Origin: Sedimentitalea arenosa
GTDB taxonomy: Bacteria > Pseudomonadota > Alphaproteobacteria > Rhodobacterales > Rhodobacteraceae
Reading direction: 5' to 3'
NCBI RefSeq assembly: GCF_016428585.1
Contig: NZ_JAELVR010000014.1
Coordinates: forward strand, 1 to 64,000
Length of the DNA: 64,000 nt
This document shows, one piece after another, positions 9,066 to 17,946 of this stretch (positions within the stretch are counted from its first letter, which is position 1; each line of letters begins with the position of its first letter). The notes beneath the pieces were generated by a model. The model saw only the letters and a program-made list of their open reading frames with translations, searched no databases and was not told the DNA's origin. The translations under genes were made by a program, and so were the position numbers.

Positions 9066-9575
9066 ATGACGTCAGACAACTTCAATCTGTCGGAGTTTCT
9101 GCCCTACAAACTGTCGGTTCTGTCCTCTCGGACCACCAAGATGCTGTCGAAAGTCTATGGCGAAAAATATGGCCTCTCGACGCCGGAATGGCGGGTGCTG
9201 GTGCATGTCGCACGTCGTGAAAAAATGTCCGTCCGTGAAATCCACGACAGTGTCTACCTTGAAAAACCCGCCGTCAGCCGTGCCGTTGCCAAGCTCGAAA
9301 AGGCGGGACTTCTCAGAAAGACCACCTGCGACAAGGATCACCGGTTGGTTGAAATCGAACTGACCGAAGGCGGGCTCTACGTATTCAACGGGATAGTGCC
9401 AGAGGCGCTGTCGTTTGAAGCTGCGATTCTGAGCGCCTTTTCCCCCGAGGAGAGGGACCAACTGCATGACCTGATGGAACGGCTGCATGATGTTCTTGAC
9501 AGGCTGCCAGACGCGACCCGCCGACCTCAGATGGACAACGATACATCGGGCAAATCTTCGACCGAAGCCCACTAG
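9066..9575 (+). CDS. MarR family regulator, probably of the homogentisate genes
   Basis: A 169-residue winged-helix regulator: helical dimerisation region at residues 10-35 (LPYKLSVLSSRTTKML), then the DNA-binding domain with STPEWRVLVHVA, the recognition helix around KPAVSRAVAKLEKAGLL and the wing DKDHRLVEIELTEGG. It is divergent from hmgA-maiA-fahA and upstream of bdhA and the CoA transferase, so it likely represses both arms and is released by a pathway intermediate such as homogentisate. The two matching sites in the intergenic region support local control. Confidence 0.85.
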   Translation: MTSDNFNLSEFLPYKLSVLSSRTTKMLSKVYGEKYGLSTPEWRVLVHVARREKMSVREIHDSVYLEKPAVSRAVAKLEKAGLLRKTTCDKDHRLVEIELTEGGLYVFNGIVPEALSFEAAILSAFSPEERDQLHDLMERLHDVLDRLPDATRRPQMDNDTSGKSSTEAH

Positions 9576-9621
9576 CTAGGCGCAAACGCCTGGATACTCG
9601 ACAAAACAGAGGACACGGAAA

Positions 9622-10410
9622 ATGACGGATCTGACGGGAAAAACAGCTGTAGTTACCGGGTCGACCTCGGGCATCGGGTTGGGGCTGGCGCGGGGGTTTG
9701 CGCAGGCGGGCGCGAATGTCGTCCTGAACGGTTTCGGGGATACCGAGGAAATCGAAAAGACGCGCACTGAACTGGATGCCGCGGCTTCGGGGAGGGTGAC
9801 CTATGACGGCGCGGACATGACCAAGCCGGACCAGATCGAGTCCTTGATAAATTCAGCCATCGCGCAACACGGGAGCGTCGATATCCTCGTCAATAACGCC
9901 GGCATCCAGCAGGTGGCACCTGTCGAAGACTTCCCGCGCGACAAGTGGGATATGATCATCGACATCAACATGAACTCGGCCTTCCACACCGCGCGCGCGG
10001 CAATTCCGGCGATGAAATCCAACGGCTGGGGTCGGATCATCAACATCGCCAGCGCGCATGGGCTCGTCGCCTCGCCGTTCAAGTCGGCCTACGTCACGGC
10101 CAAGCATGGGGTGGTGGGCATGTCCAAGACGATCGCGCTTGAGGTGGCCGAGGACGGGATCACCTGCAATGCGATCTGTCCGGGCTATGTGTTGACGCCT
10201 CTGGTCGAGGCGCAAATCCCCGACACAGCCAGGTCGCGCGGCATGACCGAAGAAGAGGTCAAGCGTGACGTGCTTCTGGCCGCGCAATGGACCAAGAAAT
10301 TCGTCACAGTCGAACAATTGGCAGGTGTCGCCCTGTTCCTGTGCTCAGACGCGGCGGAAAACATCACCGGGATCGCCTTGCCGGTGGATGGTGGGTGGAC
10401 AGCGGCATGA
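9622..10410 (+). CDS. bdhA: 3-hydroxybutyrate dehydrogenase (SDR family)
   Basis: A 262-residue short-chain dehydrogenase that interconverts acetoacetate and 3-hydroxybutyrate with NAD. It has the nucleotide motif TGSTSGIG, NNAGIQ, the catalytic serine region (NIASAHG) and YVTAKHG with Tyr and Lys, plus the BdhA-like C-terminal segment LTPLVEAQIPDTA ... GMTEEEV ... VDGGWTAA. Its stop overlaps the CoA-transferase start (ATGA). Placing it beside fahA makes sense, since acetoacetate is a product of fumarylacetoacetase. Confidence 0.92.
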   Translation: MTDLTGKTAVVTGSTSGIGLGLARGFAQAGANVVLNGFGDTEEIEKTRTELDAAASGRVTYDGADMTKPDQIESLINSAIAQHGSVDILVNNAGIQQVAPVEDFPRDKWDMIIDINMNSAFHTARAAIPAMKSNGWGRIINIASAHGLVASPFKSAYVTAKHGVVGMSKTIALEVAEDGITCNAICPGYVLTPLVEAQIPDTARSRGMTEEEVKRDVLLAAQWTKKFVTVEQLAGVALFLCSDAAENITGIALPVDGGWTAA

Positions 10411-12341
10411 AGGCCAGCAAGGTTGTCTCGCCCTCCGAGGCCGCCGCCCTGATCAAGGACGGCGATTGCGTCACGACATCCGGTTTCGTCGGCATCGGTG
10501 TTCCGGATGAGCTGCTGGCCGCGATCGAGGCGCGGTTTGTCGAAACCGGCCATCCGCGCGATCTGTCTCTGGTCTTTGCGGCCGGGCAGGGCGACGGCAA
10601 AGACCGAGGTTTGAACCGGCTGGGCCATGAAGGCCTGTTGAAACGTGTCGTCGGCGGTCATTGGGGGCTGATCCCGAAGGTTGCGAAACTGGCGACCGAA
10701 GGAAAGATCGAAGGCTGGAATCTACCGCAAGGCGTGATCAGTCAACTGTATCGGGACATCGCGGCGGGCAAGCCGGGGATGCTGTCGAAAGTCGGTCTGG
10801 AAACCTTTGTCGACCCGCGAAAGGGGGGCGGCGCCATCAATGCGAATTCCACCACGCCGCAAGTCCGGTTGATGGAGGTTGGTGGCGAAGAAATCCTCTT
10901 TTACCCGTCGCAGAAGTTGACCGTTGCCTTGTTGCGCGGAACAACGGCGGATGAGGCCGGCAATGTGACGATGGAGCGCGAAGCGCTGACCATCGACAAT
11001 CTGGCGCAGGCCATGGCGGTGCACAACGCCGGTGGTCTGGTGATCGTACAGGTCGAACGGGTGGCGCGGGCAGGCACATTGCCCGCACGCGATGTGCATA
11101 TACCGGGCATCCTCGTGGACGCCGTGGTCGTGGCAAAGCCAGAGAACCACCTGCAAACCTACAGCACCGCCTTCAGCCAGGCCTTCACCAATCGTATCCG
11201 TCCGCCTGTGGGCGAAATCCCGGCCATGGCACTGGATGCACGCAAGGTCATCGCGCGGCGCTGCGCGTTCGAGTTGCCGGTCAACGGGGTCGTCAACCTA
11301 GGGATCGGGATGCCTGAGGGAGTGGCCTCGGTCGCCGCCGAAGAAGGCTTGCTGGAGCATCTGACTCTGACGGCCGAACCCGGCGTGATTGGTGGTCAGC
11401 CGGCCTCGGGTCTCGATTTCGGCGCGGCGGTCAACACCGATGCGGTCATTCCGCAAAACAACCAATTTGACTTCTATGATGGCGGCGGTCTTGATCTTGC
11501 TTGTCTTGGCCTTGCGCAAGCCGATGCCGCTGGCAACGTCAATGTCTCCCGCTTTGGGCCGCGGCTTGCGGGTGCTGGCGGGTTCATCAACATCAGTCAG
11601 AACGCCCGCGCCGTTGTCTTTGCGGGTACGTTTACCGCGCAGGGGTTGGATGTTCAGATCAGCGAAGACGGGGTTGAAATCCGCAAGGAGGGCAGGGCGC
11701 GCAAGTTCCTTGACCATGTCGAACAGATTTCCTTTTCAGGCGCGCGCGCTGCACGTCTGGGTCAGCGGGTGCTTTATGTGACCGAGCGCTGTGTTTTTGA
11801 GCTGACCGCGGATGGATTGAAACTGATCGAGATCGCCCCGGGTATCGATCTTGAGCGCGATATTCTGAGCCTGATGGACGTGGCCCCGATGATTGACGAC
11901 CTGCGCCCGATGGAGTCGCGCATCTTCCGCGAAGCCGAGATGGACCTGCGCACCGACCTGTTGCACCTTGATCTGCCAGACCGCGTCGCGCTGGATCGTA
12001 CTCTGGGCCAGTTGTTCCTCAACTTCGAGAAAATGCGGATCCGGACGGGCGACGAAATCGATCTTGTCCGGGAGACTGTTGCCAAGACTTGCGAGGCTCA
12101 CGGTCGCCGGGTGGATGTCATCGTGAACTATGACGGTTTCCGCATTGACGAGGCGCTCGAAAGCTGTTGGGCCGAAATGGTGGCCGGACTGACCGAACGG
12201 TACTACGCACAGGTGTCGCGCTATTCCGGGTCTGCGTTCATGCGGATGAAGCTGGGCGAAGTCTTCCCTGATGCGCGCACGCACATCTTTGAGACGGGCG
12301 GGCAGGCGCGGACATTCCTGCAGTCGGACAGGGGGTCCTGA
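10407..12341 (+). CDS. Single-chain acyl-CoA:acetate/3-ketoacid CoA transferase with C-terminal extension
   Basis: A 644-residue family I CoA transferase in which the alpha and beta halves are fused (as in YdiF). The glycine loop NLGIGMPEG and the TAEPGVIGG segment with the expected catalytic glutamate are present. The ATG at 10407 overlaps the bdhA stop, and the family N-terminus (MKASKVVSPSEAA) begins there; the 40 residues before it are a bdhA shadow. The last 110-115 residues (from about LSLMDVAPMID) go beyond the usual core of about 530 residues. The likely role is to activate acetoacetate to acetoacetyl-CoA, completing tyrosine breakdown; a propionate-type activity is possible. Confidence 0.88.
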   Translation: MKASKVVSPSEAAALIKDGDCVTTSGFVGIGVPDELLAAIEARFVETGHPRDLSLVFAAGQGDGKDRGLNRLGHEGLLKRVVGGHWGLIPKVAKLATEGKIEGWNLPQGVISQLYRDIAAGKPGMLSKVGLETFVDPRKGGGAINANSTTPQVRLMEVGGEEILFYPSQKLTVALLRGTTADEAGNVTMEREALTIDNLAQAMAVHNAGGLVIVQVERVARAGTLPARDVHIPGILVDAVVVAKPENHLQTYSTAFSQAFTNRIRPPVGEIPAMALDARKVIARRCAFELPVNGVVNLGIGMPEGVASVAAEEGLLEHLTLTAEPGVIGGQPASGLDFGAAVNTDAVIPQNNQFDFYDGGGLDLACLGLAQADAAGNVNVSRFGPRLAGAGGFINISQNARAVVFAGTFTAQGLDVQISEDGVEIRKEGRARKFLDHVEQISFSGARAARLGQRVLYVTERCVFELTADGLKLIEIAPGIDLERDILSLMDVAPMIDDLRPMESRIFREAEMDLRTDLLHLDLPDRVALDRTLGQLFLNFEKMRIRTGDEIDLVRETVAKTCEAHGRRVDVIVNYDGFRIDEALESCWAEMVAGLTERYYAQVSRYSGSAFMRMKLGEVFPDARTHIFETGGQARTFLQSDRGS

Positions 12342-12367
12342 CCCAACAGGAATAACGAAACAGTGGC

Positions 12368-13156
12368 TTACAGGTCCGAGCCGGAGGCGAATTGCCGACC
12401 TATGGCGTCTGCGGCCGCGATGAGCCGATCAAGACATGCGTCTGCGACTTCATCCACGCTTTTCCTTTCGGCCAGCCAGACCAGACTGAGGGCCCCAATG
12501 ACGTGATCGTCGGCGCGAATTGCAACGCTGATGGCACTGGGAATGCCGCCATAATCCACCGCACGGCCCCAATAGCCGTATTCCCGCGTCGCAAACCCTC
12601 GTGTCCGTATCTCACGGAGCTTTTCGGGCAGGCGCAAGGCGGCCTCGCGATCCTTGCCCTTGGTGTTCACAGCCAATTTGGCCGCGACATCAGCCCTTTC
12701 ATCAGCTTCCAGAGCTGCAAGGAATGCACATCCCAAGGCCGAGCGAAACGGGGACGGTCGGTAGCCGATACAATCGGGAAAGATGCCGTGTTCAGCGTAT
12801 TTTCGGGTCGTGTCGACGATCTCGACACGTCCGTTTCCGATCGCCGCAGCAAGGTCGACTCCGAACCCGGTTGTCTCGGACAGGCGGACGATTTCCGAGC
12901 TGCCCGCTTCGACCAGAGCGTCAATCGAATCAAGCGCAGTATCAAGGCGTGGGAATCGTGAGCCGATTCTGTATCGACTGTCGCTTCGGCTTTGCGCGAG
13001 CCATCTTTTATTCACCAACGTTGCGCAAATTCTCAGGATCGTGGGCTTTGGCAAACCGGTTTGATCCGCCAAAAAAGCCAATGAAGTCACACCGCTACCG
13101 GAAACGACTTCGAGTATTTTCATGCTGCGCTCGACTGAGCGGTTCAACTTGGTCAT
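12368..13156 (-). CDS. IclR family transcriptional regulator
   Basis: A 262-residue regulator with an N-terminal winged helix (RSVERSMKILEVV, then TGLPKPTILRICATLV as the recognition helix) and a C-terminal effector domain (IGYRPSPFRSALGCAFLAAL, then YGYWGRAVDYGGIPSAISVAI). ATG 13156 (MTKLNRSVERS) has an AGGTGGA site; earlier ATGs at 13180 and 13198 would add an unusual tail. It is divergent from the TRAP transporter operon, which it probably controls in response to the imported substrate. Confidence 0.88.
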   Translation of the reverse strand: MTKLNRSVERSMKILEVVSGSGVTSLAFLADQTGLPKPTILRICATLVNKRWLAQSRSDSRYRIGSRFPRLDTALDSIDALVEAGSSEIVRLSETTGFGVDLAAAIGNGRVEIVDTTRKYAEHGIFPDCIGYRPSPFRSALGCAFLAALEADERADVAAKLAVNTKGKDREAALRLPEKLREIRTRGFATREYGYWGRAVDYGGIPSAISVAIRADDHVIGALSLVWLAERKSVDEVADACLDRLIAAADAIGRQFASGSDL

Positions 13157-13279
13157 CGCATTCCACCTAGTGAAACGCATGTTCGACCAAATGTACATTT
13201 CTGTCTAGCTTTTATCGAAACCGCGCATCGGCTTGCGAAAACAACCCGCGACTGAGCCGGCCGGAGGAGGAGGAAACAC

Positions 13280-15139
13280 ATGCAAAGACTACTGTCGCAA
13301 TCCGTCACGGGACTGAGCCTGACCTTGTCCGCTTTGGTGATTGTCGTTGTCTTCTACGTCTCGGTGTTCGGTGTCTTCAGCGACTCCTACCTCCGGGTCG
13401 GTATGCTTTTGGTCGGCGGTCTGCTGATCCTGCTGGCGCAGGTCGAGGACAGCGACAGCGCCTTGGGAAAACTCCTGGCGCTTGTAACCGCGGGGTTCCT
13501 GGGTGTCGCGGTCTTTCAGTATTTTCGCGCCGCCGCCGAAATCGAGACCGGGCTCTATTTTCTGACCTCCGCAGACATCTGGCTGGGTACGCTCGGTTTG
13601 ATCGCCGTGATCGAGCTGACGCGGCGTTCCGTCGGAATGGTCATGGCGGGTGTCGCGGCTTTCGTTCTCATTTATGGCGCCATCGGGCAGTTTGCCCCGG
13701 GTTTCATGCGTCATGCCGGGATGACCTCCGAGGAGCTGATCCAGGTCCTTTGGTATTCCTTTGACGGTGTGTTCGGGCGCCCCATGGCCACCGTTGTCTC
13801 GACGATCCTCATTTTCATCATCTTCGGGGCCATTCTGGAATTCCTGACGATCGACAGGGTGCTGGTGAAGCTGGCGCTGGCGGCCACGGGGCGGGTGCGC
13901 TCGGGCCCGGCTGCGGCCGCAACCATCGCCAGCGGGCTGTTCGGCACGATCTCGGGCAGTGCGGTGGCCAACGTAGTTGGCACCGGGGTCATCACGATCC
14001 CGCTGATCAAGAAGCGCGGGTTCAAGGCGCATTTCGCCGGGGCCGTCGAGGCTGCCGCCTCAAGCGGTGGGCAAATCACCCCGCCGATCATGGGGGCCGT
14101 CGCCTTCATCATGGCCGACATCACGGGCGAGCCTTACCTGACAATCTGTGTTGCCGCGGCTGTTCCTGCGATCCTGTACTACGCGGGTCTGTTCATGGCG
14201 ACCTCCAGCGCGGCGCGCGACATGGACCTCGATACGTCCCAGCAGCCCAAGCTGAGCTTCGGCTGGCGTGAGGTTGCGCAGATCATCGTCTTCATGCTGT
14301 CTTTGACGGCCATCGTCGTGGCCATGGTCGGGGGGTCTTCGCCCGCCTATGCCGGGTTCATCGGCGTTGCCTTCGCCATCGTGTTCGGCTTTGCGCTGAA
14401 ACCCAGCCTGCTGACGGACCTGCAATCCTGGATCAAGTTCATTCGCTCGGCTGGCATGATTTCCGCACAGCTTGTCGTAATCGTGGGGGCCGTAGGCATC
14501 ATTATCGGCATTCTGAACCTGACCGGCGTTGGCCTGCGGTTTGCGTCCCTCGTGGCCAGCTACGCGGACGGACAACTGGTGGTGTCACTGCTGCTGATGG
14601 CTCTGGCCTGTCTGCTTCTGGGCATGGGAATGCCGACGGTACCCGCCTATCTGATCATCGTGCTTGTGATGGGGCCCGCGCTGCAAAAGCTTGGCGTGCC
14701 GATCATCCACACGCATATGTTCGTGCTCTATTTCGGCGTGTTGTCTGCGGTCACACCCCCGGTCGCGCTGGCCGCCTTCGCGGCGGCCCCCATCGCCGGG
14801 GCGGGTGCGATGCGCACAGCCATTGAAGCGTCCCGTCTGGCCTTGCCCGGCTTCGTGATCCCCTTCGCCTTCATCTACCAGCCCGCGATGCTTCTGGGCA
14901 CGGGATACCCGCTGGCGGACTCCGCACAATCCATCCTGTTCGTGACGCTGGCCGTGCTGCACATCTCTCGCGCCTGCTATCCGGGCAAGGGGAAGGCCCG
15001 CTACGCGCCCGTCGGGCTGGCTCTCGCCTTCGCGCTCCTGTTCTTCGGACCGTTCGTTTCGTGGATTGCCGTCGCAGCGACCGCTGCGCTGTGGTCGGTG
15101 GTTCGGTTCGGCAATTTCCTGACCCCTGAAAATACCTGA
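13280..15139 (+). CDS. TRAP transporter permease, fused small and large subunits (TAXI type)
   Basis: A 619-residue inner-membrane protein. The first ~180 residues carry membrane segments of the DctQ type; the rest is the DctM-like permease, with GTISGSAVANVVGTG, SSGGQITPPIMGAVAF, GMGMPTVPAYLIIV and SAVTPPVALAAFAAA, the repeated hairpin motifs of ion-driven TRAP permeases. Fusion is normal for TAXI systems. A GAGGAGG site precedes the ATG. It is followed 29 bases later by its TAXI binding protein. Uptake is expected to be driven by a sodium or proton gradient. Confidence 0.93.
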   Translation: MQRLLSQSVTGLSLTLSALVIVVVFYVSVFGVFSDSYLRVGMLLVGGLLILLAQVEDSDSALGKLLALVTAGFLGVAVFQYFRAAAEIETGLYFLTSADIWLGTLGLIAVIELTRRSVGMVMAGVAAFVLIYGAIGQFAPGFMRHAGMTSEELIQVLWYSFDGVFGRPMATVVSTILIFIIFGAILEFLTIDRVLVKLALAATGRVRSGPAAAATIASGLFGTISGSAVANVVGTGVITIPLIKKRGFKAHFAGAVEAAASSGGQITPPIMGAVAFIMADITGEPYLTICVAAAVPAILYYAGLFMATSSAARDMDLDTSQQPKLSFGWREVAQIIVFMLSLTAIVVAMVGGSSPAYAGFIGVAFAIVFGFALKPSLLTDLQSWIKFIRSAGMISAQLVVIVGAVGIIIGILNLTGVGLRFASLVASYADGQLVVSLLLMALACLLLGMGMPTVPAYLIIVLVMGPALQKLGVPIIHTHMFVLYFGVLSAVTPPVALAAFAAAPIAGAGAMRTAIEASRLALPGFVIPFAFIYQPAMLLGTGYPLADSAQSILFVTLAVLHISRACYPGKGKARYAPVGLALAFALLFFGPFVSWIAVAATAALWSVVRFGNFLTPENT

Positions 15140-15168
15140 AAACACTGACTACTGAGGAGGAACTACCC

Positions 15169-16200
15169 ATGACCAACACAACTCTGACACGCAGATCCCT
15201 TTTGGGCACTGCCGCTGGTGCAGCGGCTTTTGCGGCGCTGCCCCGCGCGGCTTTCGCCAAGAAACTCTTGCGCATGTCCACTCTTGGGCCGGGCACCAGC
15301 CCCAACCTTGTGATGACGACATTTGTGAACATCGTGAACGGCGCATTGCCGGATTATGAAATCCAGTTGAATGCGACCGGCGCTGCCACTCGCCACGTTC
15401 TCGAAGTTGCCATGGGCCGCAGCGATTTTTGCATGTCCTCGCCGGTGATCCACGCGCTGATGCGCCGACAGGCGGCAATGTATGAAAAGATCGAGCAGGC
15501 CCCGGAACTGGTCAAGAACCTGCGCACGGTGCTGAACTTCCCGATGGGCGTTTATCACATCGCGGTCTACGGCTCGTCGGGCATCACCGCGATGGATCAA
15601 ATCGCCGGCAAGCGGGTCTTCCTTGGACCTCCCGGTGGTGCCGCCTACACCACGATGGAGCGGCTTTTCAAAGCGGTTGCCGGTCTTGAGGCAGGGACGG
15701 ACTATGAGGCTGTCACCCTGGGTTGGGACGCCGCCGCTGCGGCCTTCCAGGACGGGAACATCGACGTCTATTGCAACCCCACCAACGCGCCAAGCCCGGC
15801 CCTGACACAGATCGCCGTGACCAACGAAATTCGGTTCCTCGGCATTCCCGCCGATGCGCTGGAAAGCGAAGGCGTGCAGGCACTTGTGGGCCGTCCCGGT
15901 TTCAGCGCGGCGACCCTGCCCGCGGGTATCTACGGTGACAACCAGATCAACGAAAGCGACGTCACCACGCTTGGCGTCACCGTGGGCATCGTCACGAACC
16001 AGGACGCTGACGAGGAGATGATCTACCAGATGACCAAGGCTTTCTATGCCGGGGTCGAAGAAGCGGGCGAAAGCGCGCCATGGTTGCGCGCGATCACGCC
16101 TCAAGGTGCCGTGCAGGACATCAACCTCGCGCTGCACCCTGGCGCTCTGCGCGCACTCACCGAGTTGGGCGTAGAGATACCGGACGCGGCCAAAGGCTGA
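15169..16200 (+). CDS. TAXI-family TRAP solute-binding protein
   Basis: A 343-residue periplasmic binding protein with a Tat-like leader (LTRRSLLGTAAGAAAF, AFA cleavage region). TAXI features include LGPGTSPNLVMTTFVNIVNG, the GKRVFLGPPGGAAYTTMERL segment and YCNPTNAP. It delivers substrate to the fused permease upstream. TAXI proteins are known mainly for dicarboxylates and glutamate-like acids, and the true ligand is open. A GAGGAGG site precedes the ATG. A strong hairpin follows the stop. Confidence 0.92.
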   Translation: MTNTTLTRRSLLGTAAGAAAFAALPRAAFAKKLLRMSTLGPGTSPNLVMTTFVNIVNGALPDYEIQLNATGAATRHVLEVAMGRSDFCMSSPVIHALMRRQAAMYEKIEQAPELVKNLRTVLNFPMGVYHIAVYGSSGITAMDQIAGKRVFLGPPGGAAYTTMERLFKAVAGLEAGTDYEAVTLGWDAAAAAFQDGNIDVYCNPTNAPSPALTQIAVTNEIRFLGIPADALESEGVQALVGRPGFSAATLPAGIYGDNQINESDVTTLGVTVGIVTNQDADEEMIYQMTKAFYAGVEEAGESAPWLRAITPQGAVQDINLALHPGALRALTELGVEIPDAAKG

Positions 16201-16207
16201 TCCGGCT

Positions 16208-16232
16208 GGCCGGGGCGCCTCCCGCCCCGGCC
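16208..16232 (+). terminator. Hairpin after the TRAP binding protein
   Basis: GGCCGGGGCG, loop CCTCC, then CGCCCCGGCC: a perfect 10-bp stem, followed by GTTTCCCGATTTTTC. It starts 8 bases after the TAXI stop and ends 40 bases before the hydrolase start. It could be a partial terminator that sets transporter expression above that of the downstream enzymes, or an mRNA 3' stabiliser. Confidence 0.6.
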
Positions 16233-16272
16233 GTTTCCCGATTTTTCGTTCACATCTTGCCCGGATACTCCC

Positions 16273-17901
16273 ATGACAAAAAACGTACTCTTCATCATGT
16301 GTGATCAACTGCGCTGGGACTACCTGTCCTGCGCCGGGCATCCGGGCCTTGAGACCCCGCATATCGATGCACTGGCAAAACGCGGCGTGCGCTTTGACCG
16401 GGCCTATGTGCAATCCACCATCTGTGGCCCCAGTCGGATGTCATTCTACACCGGCCGCTATGTCAGTTCGCATGGATCGACGTGGAACAGCATCCCCCTG
16501 AAAGTGGGCGAAATGACATTGGGGGATCATTTGCGCCCCCTTGGCGTGCGCACCGTGCTCTGTGGCAAGACCCATATGGCCGCCGATGCCGAAGGGATGA
16601 AACGCCTTGGCCTTGCGCCCGACAGCACCATCGGCGCGCTGGTGGCAGAATGCGGGTTTGAACCCTATGAGCGCGATGACGGGCTGCACCCCAGCACCAG
16701 CTATGGCAAGCGCAACAAGAACTACGATGCCTACATGAAAGAGCGCGGCTGGGACGATGAAAACCCCTGGGACAGCGTGGCCAACAGCGGTGAGGACGAG
16801 GACGGCAACATCCTCAGCGGCTGGTTCCTCGACAATTCCGACCTCAAGGCGCGCGCTGCCGACGAGGACAGCGAAACCCCCTATATCACCCGCCGCGCCA
16901 TGGATTTCATCCGCGAGGCTGGCGATACGCCGTGGTGCCTGCATCTGAGCTTTATCAAGCCGCACTGGCCCTATATCGTGCCCGCGCCCTATCACGACAT
17001 GTACCCGCCCGAGACACACAGCCCGGTGCTGCGCAGCGACGCTGAAAAGGATGACCCGCATCCCGTGTTCGGCGCGTTCATGGAAGAACGGGTGTCCAAG
17101 GCCTTCACCAACGACACCACCCGCAGCAAGGTCATCGGCGCGTATATGGGTTTGATCAAGCAGATCGACGACCAGATGGGCGCATTGATGGCCTTTCTCG
17201 ATGCTCAGGGGCTGACGGATGACACGATGATCATCTTCACTTCGGATCATGGCGACTATCTTGGCGATCACTGGATGGGCGAGAAGGAGCTTTTCCACGA
17301 CCCATCCGCACGTATCCCGTTGATCGTGGTCGATCCAAGCCGCGAGGCCGACGCGACGCGCGGCACGGTGTCTGATGCCTTGGTGGAAGCCATAGATGTG
17401 GCACCCACGATCCTTGACTATTTCGGCGGGCAGGAAGTGTCGCACATCATCGAGGGCAAGTCGCTGCGCCCGCTGATGCATGGTCAGTGTGAGAGCCTGC
17501 GGGATTTCGTCATCTCGGAATATGACTATTCCATGCGCCAGGTGCGCCGTCGTCTGGGCGTGAGCGTGGCCGACGCCAAGCTGACGATGCTGTTCGATGG
17601 ACGCTGGAAATACGTCTTTGCCGAAGGCTTCCGCCCGATGCTGTTCGATCTGGAAACCGATCCGGACGAATTTCACGACCTCGGCGCAGACCCCGCCTAC
17701 GCGCAGGAATGTGACCGCCTGCAGGCGCTTTTCTTCCAATGGACCCGCCGGATCAGCCAGCGCACGACGATGTCGGATGCCGAGATCGAGCGACGCGGCG
17801 TGGATCTGAACGAAGCCAAGGCCGGGATCATCATCGGATTTCGGACCGAAGCGGATCTGGCGGCCGCGCTCGCCGCAGACAAAAAGCGACAGGAAGGCTG
17901 A
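16273..17901 (+). CDS. Sulfatase / phosphonate monoester hydrolase-type enzyme
   Basis: A 542-residue member of the alkaline phosphatase superfamily. CGPSRMSFYTGRY (Cys51) is the C-x-P-S-R signature in which the cysteine becomes formylglycine. Metal ligands are visible in IMCDQLRWDY and FTSDHGDYLGDHW. The segments HLSFIKPHWPYIVPAPYH, DPSARIPLIV and LFDLETDPDEFHDLG closely recall phosphonate monoester hydrolases and arylsulfatases of this subgroup. No signal peptide is seen, so it should act in the cytoplasm on an imported ester. A SulP transporter downstream favours sulfate as the product, but phosphodiesters or phosphonate esters remain possible. Maturation requires a formylglycine-generating enzyme encoded elsewhere. 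Confidence 0.85.
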   Translation: MTKNVLFIMCDQLRWDYLSCAGHPGLETPHIDALAKRGVRFDRAYVQSTICGPSRMSFYTGRYVSSHGSTWNSIPLKVGEMTLGDHLRPLGVRTVLCGKTHMAADAEGMKRLGLAPDSTIGALVAECGFEPYERDDGLHPSTSYGKRNKNYDAYMKERGWDDENPWDSVANSGEDEDGNILSGWFLDNSDLKARAADEDSETPYITRRAMDFIREAGDTPWCLHLSFIKPHWPYIVPAPYHDMYPPETHSPVLRSDAEKDDPHPVFGAFMEERVSKAFTNDTTRSKVIGAYMGLIKQIDDQMGALMAFLDAQGLTDDTMIIFTSDHGDYLGDHWMGEKELFHDPSARIPLIVVDPSREADATRGTVSDALVEAIDVAPTILDYFGGQEVSHIIEGKSLRPLMHGQCESLRDFVISEYDYSMRQVRRRLGVSVADAKLTMLFDGRWKYVFAEGFRPMLFDLETDPDEFHDLGADPAYAQECDRLQALFFQWTRRISQRTTMSDAEIERRGVDLNEAKAGIIIGFRTEADLAAALAADKKRQEG

Positions 17902-17946
17902 TCCTGACAGCAAATCCGGCTGCAAGGATCGGAACGGGGCGTTTCC

